Source of the DNA: Sandaracinaceae bacterium
GTDB lineage: Bacteria; Myxococcota_A; Polyangia; Polyangiales; JAFGIB01
Length of the DNA stretch: 57,533 nucleotides
NCBI GenBank assembly: GCA_017881055.1
Contig: JADGRF010000015.1
Location: forward strand, 1 to 57,533
Direction: 5' to 3'
The stretch's first letter is position 1, and each line of letters opens with the position of its first letter. Below the pieces are notes generated by a model. That model was not told the DNA's origin, did not search any database, and was given only the letters and a program-made list of their open reading frames with translations. The position numbers and the translations under genes were made by a program. Positions 27,199-35,745 of this stretch are shown here, piece by piece.

Positions 27199-28512
27199 TC
27201 ACGGAACGCCGACCAGCCGCTCGCGCAGCGCGGCAGGCGCTTGCAACTTGCCGCCGTCGCGCCACTCGAAGGCGAAAGCCGAGCGCCCGCCGTTGCGCGC
27301 GGGTGCCACGTGTGCGAGCCACTGCCCGCGAACCACGTGCTCGCCGAGCTTCACGTCGGGGTCCTGCACGCCGCCGTACAGGGTGACCCAGCCGTTGCCG
27401 TGTAGGAGGACCACCACATTGCCGTAGTAGCCGGGCAGCGCAGCGCCGCTATATACGACGACACCATCGGCCGCCGCCCACACCACGCTGCCGGGCGCAG
27501 CGTCGATCGCGAGGCGCGCCCCGTGGCTGCGCAGCGTGCCGCCTTTGAGCGGCCAGAGCAGTCCGTGGATCCCGCGCTCGCCGGTAGCGCTCGCCAGTTC
27601 CTCCGCGCTTGCGGCTCTTTGCAGAAGACGCGTTGCCTTTTCGAGCGGACTCTCCGGCTCCGCGGGTCGCTCGTTCTGCAGCGCTGCCTGCGTCACGGGC
27701 TCGTGCTCGCTGCCGCCATCAGCTGCAGCGCCTGCGCTCGGCAACGCGCCCTCGAGCGCGACGAGCGGGCCGTTCACCTCGTCGGACTTGCGGCCCATGA
27801 AGAGCGGCTCGGGATCGCGCAGCTTGCCGTTGTCGCGCAGCTCGAAGTGCAGGTGCGGGCCCCAGGCGTAGCCGGTCTGTCCGACCAGGCCGATGCGCTC
27901 GCCGCGCTTCACGCGCCAGCCGGCTTGCACGGTGGTTCGCAGGTTGTGCGCGTAGAGCGTGAGCCAGCCGTTCGCGTGCAGAATCATCACACAGTTGCCA
28001 TAACCAGGCAGGCGGTTGTCGCTGTACACGACTAGACCATCGGCCGCGGCGCGCACGACGCTGCCGAGCTTCGCGCCGATGTCGACGCCGTTGTGCGGCA
28101 GCTCGGGTCGCAAGGTACGCGTGAAGCCAAAGCCGCGACCGAACGTACCGCCGACGACGGGCCAGAGCAGCTTGGTCGGCGCTTCGCCACGCACCTCGGC
28201 CAGCAGCTCGGGCTCCGGGCGCGTCCACAGGAACGGCCGCATCTGCTCGCGTCCGCCACCGAGGCCCAAGCGCTCGGCGCGTTCCTTCGCGGCGCCACGA
28301 GCCAGCGGCACACGTCGCGGACCATCGCTGAAGCGCGCGAGGAACGCCGGCTTGCCCGAGGCGTCCAGCCTGATGCGCGCGATCGACTCGGTGGCCTCCT
28401 GCAGCGTGGCCGAGGTCAACGCCGTGGCTTGCGGCTCCGCGAATGCGTGGCCGAACAGCGCGAGGACGCAGCAGACGCTGGCGAACAGGGTTTGGGTCTT
28501 GCGAGTGCCCAT
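27199..28512 (-). CDS. Double LytM/M23 peptidase-domain protein, second domain degenerate
   Basis: An exported protein of 437 residues with signal peptide ending HAFA (about residue 25). The first LytM domain (about 115-235) keeps the zinc ligands HNGVDIG (HxxxD) and GPHLHFE (HxH), so it is probably an active peptidoglycan endopeptidase. The second (about 315-425) repeats the fold (SVVWAAADGVVVYSG, NGWVTLYGG). At the equivalent sites it reads LAIDAAPG and FAFEWRD, so the first His of HxxxD and both HxH histidines are lost. The second copy is probably regulatory, as in EnvC-like activators. The gene is divergent from the acyltransferase gene. Confidence 0.88.
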   Translation of the reverse strand: MGTRKTQTLFASVCCVLALFGHAFAEPQATALTSATLQEATESIARIRLDASGKPAFLARFSDGPRRVPLARGAAKERAERLGLGGGREQMRPFLWTRPEPELLAEVRGEAPTKLLWPVVGGTFGRGFGFTRTLRPELPHNGVDIGAKLGSVVRAAADGLVVYSDNRLPGYGNCVMILHANGWLTLYAHNLRTTVQAGWRVKRGERIGLVGQTGYAWGPHLHFELRDNGKLRDPEPLFMGRKSDEVNGPLVALEGALPSAGAAADGGSEHEPVTQAALQNERPAEPESPLEKATRLLQRAASAEELASATGERGIHGLLWPLKGGTLRSHGARLAIDAAPGSVVWAAADGVVVYSGAALPGYYGNVVVLLHGNGWVTLYGGVQDPDVKLGEHVVRGQWLAHVAPARNGGRSAFAFEWRDGGKLQAPAALRERLVGVP

Positions 28513-28624
28513 GAGCCTAGAGCGAGCATGCTGCGCGCGCTGGGGTCAACTTTTCGGCGGTGTGCCTGCAGCGGGGACGCATAGTGTTTGACGCTCGCGG
28601 AGGCGTCGCGCAGGATGGGCCGCG

Positions 28625-29566
28625 ATGGAAGATCGGCGGAAAATCCCGCGTACTGCGCTCGGCCTCGGGGGGCTCACGGGACCGGACGGCGAATCGAGCG
28701 GGGCCACCTTCATCAAGGCGCTGACCGACAAGCTGGTCGCGCTCGCCAGTCACGTCACCAAGGACGACTTGGACGAGCAGGTCAGCAAGACGCTGCCCGT
28801 GAAGACGCTCAACGAGATGGGGCTCGATCCGTTCGGCATCGACGTCGACACGACGCGCCTGTCGCTCGCCGTGCTCGTGTACCTGCACCGGCTGTGGTTT
28901 CGCACGGAGGTGCACGGCATCGAGAACGTGCCCGAGGGCCGCATGCTGGTGGTCGGCAATCACTCCGGGCAGATTCCGCTCGACGGTGTAGTGATTGCAC
29001 TCTCGATGCTGCTCGACAGCGATCGTCCGCGCTTTCCGCGCGCGATGGTCGAGCGCTTCGTGTCCACTCTTCCATTCTTTTCCATCTGGTTCCCGCGCGT
29101 AGGCCAAGTGCTCGGTACGCCGGAGAATGCACGTCGTCTGCTGGAACAGGACGAAGCGCTGATCGTGTTCCCCGAGGGTGTAAAGGGCATCTCCAAGACC
29201 TTCCGGGATCGCTACAAGCTCGCGCCGTTTGGCCAGGGCTTCATGCGCCTCGCGCTCGAGTCGAACGCTCCGATCGTTCCGGTGGCGGTGATCGGCGCGG
29301 AAGAACAGTATCCGTCGATCGCGGATCTGAAGACGCTGGCGAAGTTGCTGGGTCTGCCCGCGTTACCGGTGATTCCGCAGCTGTTCTTCGGCATGCTGTT
29401 GCCGCTGCCGATCAAGTACCACGTGTACTTCGGCGAGCCGCTCCACTTCACGGGCGACCCGGACGACGAAGACGCCGTGATCGAGGAAAAGGTCTGGGTG
29501 GTGCAGCAGACGATCCAGAGCATGGTCAACCGCGGCCTCAAGGAACGCACTGGGATCTTCTGGTGA
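28625..29566 (+). CDS. Lysophospholipid acyltransferase (PlsC/LPLAT family)
   Basis: Predicted membrane-associated acyltransferase of phospholipid or neutral-lipid synthesis. The LPLAT block I is GNHSGQIPLD, with a longer His-to-Asp spacing (Hx6D) than the usual Hx4D and similar to the NHxGxxPxD branch of the family. Block III is VFPEGVKGISK, and the later VPVAVIGAEEQYPS is block IV. About 95 N-terminal residues precede the domain. The substrate is uncertain: lysophosphatidate or another acyl acceptor. The next gene overlaps its stop codon by four bases (GTGA), indicating an operon. Confidence 0.85.
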   Translation: MEDRRKIPRTALGLGGLTGPDGESSGATFIKALTDKLVALASHVTKDDLDEQVSKTLPVKTLNEMGLDPFGIDVDTTRLSLAVLVYLHRLWFRTEVHGIENVPEGRMLVVGNHSGQIPLDGVVIALSMLLDSDRPRFPRAMVERFVSTLPFFSIWFPRVGQVLGTPENARRLLEQDEALIVFPEGVKGISKTFRDRYKLAPFGQGFMRLALESNAPIVPVAVIGAEEQYPSIADLKTLAKLLGLPALPVIPQLFFGMLLPLPIKYHVYFGEPLHFTGDPDDEDAVIEEKVWVVQQTIQSMVNRGLKERTGIFW

Positions 29567-30483
29567 CTTCATGCGTGACTGCACGCGCGCGGGCAGGGCG
29601 GGTCCTGCTCGTCGTGTGGATCGCTGCCGCCGTCAGCTGCGGGCATGCGGGAGCCACCAAGAGCACGCCCACGCTCTCCAACACGGCCACTGCGCTGCGC
29701 GCGCTCGACGCTGCGCAGTTCTTGTGGGTCTCCACGGAATGCGTCGACGGTGGCGCCAGTCTGGCGCAGGCCGGCTTCGAGCGCAGGCTGTCGACCGAAG
29801 TGCACGGCACGAGTCTGCGCTTCACGTACGACACGGAGCTGCCGGTGGCGGGCTGTGCGTCGACCGAGGTGTGGGCGCTGGACGCCGCGCCCGGCGGTCA
29901 ATGGACGTTCTCGCCGGAGGCGGTCGTGACGCAGCCCGCAGGGGTCGCGTGCGGGGCGCCGATCAAGTCCGAGCGCGGCGTCGTGCGCATGACCGGTGAC
30001 ACGCTCCAAGAGCTGCGCTTCGCGTCTCCGTGGTGCCGCGGCTACGACGTGCTGTCCACGTATCTACGCGTGTCGCGCCGGCTGCCTGACTCGGCGGAGA
30101 TTGTTCGGCGCTACGTCGCACACTGGAATCGCCGCGACGCGGACGCCGTGGCCAGGCTGTTCGCCGAGGACGGCGCGCTGATCGAGCCGCTGAGCAAGAG
30201 CGACGACGGTGCACCGCTGCGCCACGAGGGCCGCACGGCCGTGCGCAGCTGGCTGCGCCAAGCCTTTGCGAGCGTGCCCTGGCTCGCCCTGTCGCTCGAA
30301 GACGTGCAGGCCGTGGGCGACGACGGACGCCTGGTCGTGAACTTTCGCTACATGGACCCGCGCCTGGCCGAGCCCCTGCGCGGGCGCTACCTGCTCGTGC
30401 TCGCTGCCCACGAGGTCTACGCGGCGGAGCTGCAGCTGTTGAGCGAGCCCGTGCCTCTTGCCGCCCCGCCCGCGTCAAACTGA
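29563..30483 (+). CDS. Lipoprotein with C-terminal SnoaL/NTF2-like domain
   Basis: A 306-residue protein starting at GTG 29563 inside the acyltransferase stop codon; GTG 29575 is an alternative. The N-terminus has a hydrophobic core VLLVVWIAAAV and lipobox AVSC (Cys26). The middle (about 45-165) is a cysteine-containing strand-rich region. From about 180 the sequence becomes a SnoaL/NTF2-like cone fold: EIVRRYVAHWNRRDADAVARL, quoted as EIVRRYVAHWNRRDAD then AVARLFAEDG, and HEGRTAVRSWL. That fold serves as a binding pocket or small enzyme in many families, so no reaction is assigned. It is co-transcribed with the acyltransferase gene. Confidence 0.78.
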   Translation: MTSCVTARARAGRVLLVVWIAAAVSCGHAGATKSTPTLSNTATALRALDAAQFLWVSTECVDGGASLAQAGFERRLSTEVHGTSLRFTYDTELPVAGCASTEVWALDAAPGGQWTFSPEAVVTQPAGVACGAPIKSERGVVRMTGDTLQELRFASPWCRGYDVLSTYLRVSRRLPDSAEIVRRYVAHWNRRDADAVARLFAEDGALIEPLSKSDDGAPLRHEGRTAVRSWLRQAFASVPWLALSLEDVQAVGDDGRLVVNFRYMDPRLAEPLRGRYLLVLAAHEVYAAELQLLSEPVPLAAPPASN

Positions 30484-30501
30484 AGTAGACTGAAGGTCGT
30501 G

Positions 30502-31566
30502 ATGAAGAACGACGGCGAAGCGCGCAAGCGCCCTGCAGCACGCGCGACGAAGGTGAGGCCCCGTGCCTCGGCGCGCGCGAAGAGCAGCGTCGCAGCGAGC
30601 GACGACACTGCGGCCGAGAGCGAGCCGCCGAAGCAGCCTGAAGCCGAAGGTGCGGTGATCATCACAGGCATCTGCGGCCGCATGGGCCAGCTGCTGGCGC
30701 GTAAGCTGCATCGCAAGCGCAGCGTGATCGGCATCGACCGCCGCCGCTTCGAGGGCAAGCCCGAAGACATCATCCACTATCAAATCGACGTCCGCCGGCG
30801 CAAGACGCAGGACATCTTCCGCTCGGGCAACATCCGCGCGGTCGTGCACCTGGGCGTCATGCACAACCTGCGCGAGAGCGACAAGACGCACCACTCGTGG
30901 AACGTCGTGGGTTTTCAGAAGCTGCTCGAGTTCGTGTCCACCTACAACGTGCCCAAGCTGGTCGTGCTGTCGTCCGCGATGCTGTACGGCCCGAGCCCCG
31001 ACAACCCGCAGTTCCTGCGCGAGGACGCGCCGCTGCTCGGCGCGCAAGACTTCCACCAGATCCGCGATCTGATCGACGTCGACATGCTGGCGCAGAGCTT
31101 CTTCTGGAAGAACCCCGGGGTCGAGACCGTGGTGCTCCGGCCGTGCCACATCCTAGGGCGCGTGCGCAACGCCGCCAGCAACTACCTGCGCATGGAGCGG
31201 CCGATCACGGTGCTCGGCTTCGATCCAATGCTGCAAGTCATGCACGAGCGCGACGTGGTCGAGGCGATCATGCTCGCGCTGCAGCCGGGCGCCCGCGGCA
31301 TCTACAACCTGCGCGGCCCCGGCGAGCTGCCGCTGTCACGCATGTTCAAGCTGACAGGCCGCAGCCCGCTGCCCGTGCCCGGCCCGCTGATCAACACCGT
31401 GCTCGGCCGGCTCTGGAGCTACAAGGCCACGAACTTCCCGAAGGAAGAGCTCGATCACCTGCGCTACATCTGCCTGGTGGACGACAGCCGCGCCCGCAAA
31501 GAGCTGGGCTTTGCGCCCAAGTACGGCATCGAAGAAACGCTGCGCGCCGTCAACTCGGAGTGGTGA
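30502..31566 (+). CDS. NAD-dependent epimerase/dehydratase-fold protein without catalytic Tyr/Lys
   Basis: An extended short-chain dehydrogenase fold. An approximately 50-residue Lys/Arg/Ala-rich leader precedes the Rossmann motif IITGICGRMG. NAD-contact features follow: VIGIDRR, VVHLG, and VLSSAMLYGPSP containing the usual Ser. At the catalytic site where YxxxK is expected the sequence is FHQIR, so Tyr is Phe and Lys is Arg. The protein probably binds a nucleotide cofactor and sugar-like ligand without normal turnover. Start ATG 30502 directly follows a GTG codon. It lies 18 bp downstream of the NTF2-like lipoprotein gene in the same operon. Confidence 0.82.
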   Translation: MKNDGEARKRPAARATKVRPRASARAKSSVAASDDTAAESEPPKQPEAEGAVIITGICGRMGQLLARKLHRKRSVIGIDRRRFEGKPEDIIHYQIDVRRRKTQDIFRSGNIRAVVHLGVMHNLRESDKTHHSWNVVGFQKLLEFVSTYNVPKLVVLSSAMLYGPSPDNPQFLREDAPLLGAQDFHQIRDLIDVDMLAQSFFWKNPGVETVVLRPCHILGRVRNAASNYLRMERPITVLGFDPMLQVMHERDVVEAIMLALQPGARGIYNLRGPGELPLSRMFKLTGRSPLPVPGPLINTVLGRLWSYKATNFPKEELDHLRYICLVDDSRARKELGFAPKYGIEETLRAVNSEW

Positions 31567-31605
31567 GCGGGTGCGTGACGGGGTGTGACGTCGGCGTTGC
31601 AGCTG

Positions 31606-32409
31606 TCAGCTTCCTTTGTCGACGGGGCCGAATAGTGGGGTCGGATCCTGCGGCTCGCCGTGCACGCGGTACTCGAAGTGCAGGTGCGGGCCGCGGGCGT
31701 AACCCGTTTGTCCGACCTCGCCGATCACGTCGCCGCGCGACACCAGCGTGCCGGGCTTGACTCGCGACACTTTGCAATGCGCGTAGAACGCCACGCTGCC
31801 GTCGGCGTGAACGATCGCGATCAGGTTGCCGTAGCCGCGCAGACCATGGCCGCTGTACACGACCAGGCCGCTCTGCGCCGCGTGGATCGGTGTGCCTTCG
31901 GGTGCGCCGATGTCGAGCCCCAAGTGTTTGTGCCGCGCGGGCTTTGGGTGTTTGCGCGTGCTGGGCTTCGGAGGATGCGGGCGCAGGAACTTGAACACGC
32001 CGAGTCCACGCAGCAAGCGCCCCTCTTCGACGGGCCACAACCACGCCGTTGCAGCTGCTCCGCCATCGCCTGCAGCGCTCACCCACTCGGGCCTCGGTGG
32101 ACCGAGCAAGCAGGTTTCCGCGCACTGACGCGGTCCCAGCTCCAGCTGCTCCGCGAGCTCGCGAGGTGTTGGCTTGTCCGCGGATGTAACCGATGGAGCA
32201 GGTGCAGCGCCCTGTGCGGCGCCGGTGTCATCGGCCTGGCCCGGGTGCGGGAGGCCCGTGAGCGCGAGCGTCAGCAGCGTTGCCGCCGTCAGCTGCAGAC
32301 CTCGTGACGTGCTCCAAGCTGGGGGGGCAGACCCACGCGCGCTCGGGCCAGAGGGGTCGTCTGCCCCCATGCGTGCGGGGGCTGCCACGGCCTTGCTTCG
32401 CGCCATCAT
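31606..32409 (-). CDS. LytM/M23 zinc endopeptidase
   Basis: An exported peptidoglycan endopeptidase candidate of 267 residues. An N-terminal hydrophobic segment (LTAATLLTLALTG) about 40 residues in probably acts as a signal anchor. The single LytM domain (about 120-260) keeps the full metal site: HLGLDIG (HxxxD) and GPHLHFE (HxH). A basic Pro/Lys/His stretch lies just before the domain (PHPPKPSTRKHPKPARHKH). The start is ATG 32409 or 32406. It is convergent with the epimerase-fold gene and divergent from the first haem lipoprotein gene. Its domain is close to the active first domain of the double LytM protein. Confidence 0.87.
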   Translation of the reverse strand: MMARSKAVAAPARMGADDPSGPSARGSAPPAWSTSRGLQLTAATLLTLALTGLPHPGQADDTGAAQGAAPAPSVTSADKPTPRELAEQLELGPRQCAETCLLGPPRPEWVSAAGDGGAAATAWLWPVEEGRLLRGLGVFKFLRPHPPKPSTRKHPKPARHKHLGLDIGAPEGTPIHAAQSGLVVYSGHGLRGYGNLIAIVHADGSVAFYAHCKVSRVKPGTLVSRGDVIGEVGQTGYARGPHLHFEYRVHGEPQDPTPLFGPVDKGS

Positions 32410-32497
32410 TGAGCTTTTCCGTCTGCGCATGCTTGGTCTGGAAGTTGCTCTTCTTCGCTACGGAACCTGGTCGCCGAGGAACCCCCCAAGGACACCC

Positions 32498-34774
32498 ATG
32501 AGCAAGAATCCCAGTCCGCTGCTGCTCCTAGCATGTCTGATCGCCGCCTGTCAGAGCGGTGGCAAGCAGGATGAGGTCCTGCCCGGGGTCGACTCGATCG
32601 TGTTCGCGAAGCGGGCGTACATCGAAGCATCGGGCGAGCAGAACGTGTCAGGCGGCTCGGGCCGCGTGGTCGACTACCTGCGCTACACGCCGGGTGGCGG
32701 CGTGTTCGTGCTCGCGCCGCCGACACCGGACGGAAAGCTCACAGAGATCACGAGTGCGTTCAAAGAGGTCGACATCTCGGGCCTCGATCTCGCGTTCGAC
32801 GCCAAATCGGTCGTGTTCTCGATGCGCCACAAGGCCGACGACGGCCACTATCACATCTACACGGCGAGCCTCGCCGGCGGGAAGATCAAGCAGCTGACGT
32901 TCGGCATGTACGACGACGTGCGGCCGATCTTCGTGCCGGGCGATCGCATCGCGTTCGTCACCAACCAGAGCTACACGCAGCTCGGCACCCGCGCCGACGA
33001 ATACAATCACGGCCGTGAGGTCACGCAGATCGGCACGATCTCGTCCGTTGCAGGTGACGCCGATCGTCGCGTCTGCGCGCAGAGCTTGTCGCACGCCGCG
33101 GATCCGTTTCTGCTCAGCAACGGCGCCATCGGCTACTCACGCTGGGAGCACTTGGGGCCTGTCAACGACCTCAAGCTGTTCCGTATGAACCCCGACTGCA
33201 CGGACATGCTCGCGCTCGCGGGTCAGCACGGCAAAGACTTCAACAGCATCGTGCAGGTGCGCGAAGCGGAGCCCGGCGTGTTCGTCGGCATCGCCACGGC
33301 GCGTGAAGGCACGATTCAAGCCGGCGCGGTCATGCGCATCGATGCGCGCGCACGCAGCGGCTCGGCCACGCTCGACGAGGAGCACGCGGCGTTCAAGTCG
33401 CTCACGCCGCGCGTGCCGACCGATCGCGAGCAGCTCGTGCCGAGCGGTGTGGGTCGCTACCGCACGCCATTCACGCTGACCGACGGCCGCTTGCTCGTGT
33501 CGTGGGCCGACGGTGACGTCAGCGACCGCGTGGAGATCGCGCAGAGCGCGCCTAAGTTCGGCATCTATCTCTACGACCCGAAGACCGAGCAGCGCGTGCG
33601 CGTCTACGACGATCCGAAGACCTGGGACATGTACGCGATGCCGATCGCGCCGCGCAACGAGCCACCGGTGCGCATCACGCGTCTCGATGTGCCGAAGGAC
33701 GCGGCCACCGACAACTTCGGCGGCAAGTCCGCGCTGATCGGCTCGATCGACGTCAGCTCGACCTCGCTCGACGAGAAGGTGAGCGGCGGTTCGCTCGACG
33801 GCATGGCGCTCTCCGATGCGCTCACGCAAGCGGAGAAGGTGCGCATCATCGAGGGTTTCTCGTCCGAGGTTGGCTCGGTGCCGGAGTTCGGTCTGACCAT
33901 GCACGAGGGCGCGGCGATCCTCGCCGAGGTGGCCGTGCAGAAGGACAAGTCGTGGGAGGCCGCGGTCATCCCCTATCTGCCGTACCACTTGCAGGCCATC
34001 GACCGCTTCGGCATGTCGATCCGCAGCGAGGGCTTGTGGATTCAGGCGATGCCCGGCGAGAACCGCACCTGCGGTGGTTGTCACGAGTCGCGCTCGCAGA
34101 CGGCATCGGCCACGCAAGGCGCGACGCTCGCTCAGCAGGTGCCGCTCGCGAAGAAGGACTACTCGCACCTCGCCATCGCAGATCGCACCGAGCTGCCTTG
34201 GTACGGTGCAGCTAGCGGCGGCAACGTCCAAGACGTGTTCGACGCCAAGTGCGTGTCGTGCCACGACGGCGGCAGCAAGGATCCGTTTGCGGGCAAGACA
34301 TACACGGTCACGATCCCGCCGATGCAGGACACCGGCAAGGCGCTGACCTACAAGATCCCGTACCTCCTGCTCACGTCCGCGCCGGTCGAGACGTACTACG
34401 AGAAGGAAACGGTGACGTACCCTGCGTCGTACGTGTCGCTGCTCTATCCGACCGCGATGATGGGCGACAGCAAAGTCGAAGGGGAGCTGCCGCCAGACTG
34501 GGTCATCCCGGGTTCCGCGCGTCAGAGCCGCTTGATCTCGAAGATCAACGCGACCCCGTCGGACTCGCGCGCGGGCAAGGAGTGGGCGTGGCAGACCAAG
34601 CCGCATCCTGAAGACGTGGGTGTCACGCTCACGCCCGAAGAACGCTTGACGCTGATCCGCATGGCCGATCTCGGCGGCCAGTATTACTCGCGTCGCAACA
34701 TCGACAGCTCGGCGATGTGGCTGTCAGGTGCGTCGGCGCAGAGCGCCGGCCTTGCCCCGAAGGTGTACCCATGA
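32498..34774 (+). CDS. Dihaem c-type beta-propeller lipoprotein (HzsA-like)
   Basis: A 758-residue exported lipoprotein with lipobox IAAC (Cys18); ATG 32498 follows AAGGA. Residues about 60-480 contain TolB/WD40-type blade sequences (KIKQLTFGMYDDVRPIF, quoted as KIKQLTFGMYDD then VRPIF; and GRLLVSWADGD). Two canonical c-type haem sites follow: CGGCH (525-529) and CVSCH (585-589). The propeller-then-CxxCH arrangement recalls the hydrazine synthase alpha-subunit-like family. Family membership does not imply anammox chemistry; an electron-transfer or redox-binding role is inferred only from the haem motifs. The HEAT-repeat gene follows closely and the whole cluster to 42.8 kb is on one strand. 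Confidence 0.8.
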   Translation: MSKNPSPLLLLACLIAACQSGGKQDEVLPGVDSIVFAKRAYIEASGEQNVSGGSGRVVDYLRYTPGGGVFVLAPPTPDGKLTEITSAFKEVDISGLDLAFDAKSVVFSMRHKADDGHYHIYTASLAGGKIKQLTFGMYDDVRPIFVPGDRIAFVTNQSYTQLGTRADEYNHGREVTQIGTISSVAGDADRRVCAQSLSHAADPFLLSNGAIGYSRWEHLGPVNDLKLFRMNPDCTDMLALAGQHGKDFNSIVQVREAEPGVFVGIATAREGTIQAGAVMRIDARARSGSATLDEEHAAFKSLTPRVPTDREQLVPSGVGRYRTPFTLTDGRLLVSWADGDVSDRVEIAQSAPKFGIYLYDPKTEQRVRVYDDPKTWDMYAMPIAPRNEPPVRITRLDVPKDAATDNFGGKSALIGSIDVSSTSLDEKVSGGSLDGMALSDALTQAEKVRIIEGFSSEVGSVPEFGLTMHEGAAILAEVAVQKDKSWEAAVIPYLPYHLQAIDRFGMSIRSEGLWIQAMPGENRTCGGCHESRSQTASATQGATLAQQVPLAKKDYSHLAIADRTELPWYGAASGGNVQDVFDAKCVSCHDGGSKDPFAGKTYTVTIPPMQDTGKALTYKIPYLLLTSAPVETYYEKETVTYPASYVSLLYPTAMMGDSKVEGELPPDWVIPGSARQSRLISKINATPSDSRAGKEWAWQTKPHPEDVGVTLTPEERLTLIRMADLGGQYYSRRNIDSSAMWLSGASAQSAGLAPKVYP

Positions 34775-34800
34775 AGAGCATGTACGAAGGAGGCCTGACC

Positions 34801-35721
34801 ATGAGCACCACGAGCAGCATGAGCGCATCACGCATCACGTTCGTCGTATGGAGCCTCTTGTCCGCGGCGCCGGTCTTCGCGAACGGCTCGGCGAGCACGC
34901 TGCCGCCTTCGGGTACGGTCTACGACAAGGTGCGTGGCGAGCTCTCGGTCGGCACGGAAGCCCCGTCGCGCGAGCGTATGGCCAACGCGATCAAGAGCGC
35001 GTCACCGACGGCGCTCTACGCCATGCTCGAGTACGGTGAGCGCGTGGAGTGCTTCGAGTGTATTCCGCTGCTCGAAGAGAAGCTGCTCTCGAGCAGTGAT
35101 CCTCAGGTGCGCGAGATCTCCGCGTGGTGGCTGCGCCAGCGCTCGTTCGGCTTCGGCCCGGTGATGGTGCACATGCAGAAGGTGATCGCGAGTGACCTAG
35201 ATCCCGTGATGCGTGCGCGCGCCGCGCAAGCTCTCGGCGAGTTCCTGGACCCGCACGGTCTGCCCTCGCTCACCAAAGCCGTGATGAAAGACGCGGACGC
35301 CACGGTGCGCGTGGCCGCCGTGCGCGCGCTCGGACGGCTCAACGCGGTCGGCGGCAACGACGCGCTGCGTGCTGCGTTCGTCGACACGGATGCAGGCGTG
35401 CGCAGCGCTGCGCTGCAGCAGGTGACGCGCGTGAACTTCTTCCAGGACGACGCGGCGATCGTCGGGCGGCTCGCGGACGATGCGCCCGAGGCCCGCCGCC
35501 TCGCGGCACAGCTCGTGGGTGAGCTGCGGATCGCCGACGCAGTCGAGCCGCTGCTCGGCCTCGTCATGACGGACGCCGACGCGAGCGTGCGTCAGGCGGC
35601 GGTGATCGCGCTCGGCCGCCTCGGGGGCACGGACGCACGAGCTGCGCTGACGGACGCCAAGACTACGGAAAAAGCTCAAGGTGTGCTCGACGCGATCGAC
35701 ATCGCGGCGCGCATGCGCTGA
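34801..35721 (+). CDS. Exported HEAT-repeat protein
   Basis: A 306-residue protein of about six HEAT/PBS-lyase-type helical repeats (for example VMRARAAQALGEF, ATVRVAAVRALGRL, ASVRQAAVIALGRLG). These form a curved scaffold for protein binding. A Sec signal ends AAPVFA near residue 27, so it acts in the periplasm. The start at 34801 is fixed by a strong AAGGAGG about eight bases upstream. An earlier ATG at 34771 would overlap the preceding gene stop by four bases but would spoil the signal peptide. A Cys pair (VECFECI) lies before the repeats. Placed between two haem lipoprotein genes, it may be their assembly or bridging partner. Confidence 0.87.
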   Translation: MSTTSSMSASRITFVVWSLLSAAPVFANGSASTLPPSGTVYDKVRGELSVGTEAPSRERMANAIKSASPTALYAMLEYGERVECFECIPLLEEKLLSSSDPQVREISAWWLRQRSFGFGPVMVHMQKVIASDLDPVMRARAAQALGEFLDPHGLPSLTKAVMKDADATVRVAAVRALGRLNAVGGNDALRAAFVDTDAGVRSAALQQVTRVNFFQDDAAIVGRLADDAPEARRLAAQLVGELRIADAVEPLLGLVMTDADASVRQAAVIALGRLGGTDARAALTDAKTTEKAQGVLDAIDIAARMR

Positions 35722-35745
35722 GTCTCGGTGTAGACTCGGGCCTCG

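Noticed and set aside
28588-28616. TTGACG with CAGGAT before the acyltransferase gene
   Set aside because: The -10 match is poor and transcription would start at the ATG itself.
33137-34606. 489-codon frame antisense to the dihaem lipoprotein
   Set aside because: Same antisense artefact; the sense strand carries both CxxCH sites.
32498-34774. Hydrazine synthase function for the HzsA-like lipoprotein
   Set aside because: Only the propeller-plus-CxxCH layout is similar; the partner subunits and anammox genes are absent.
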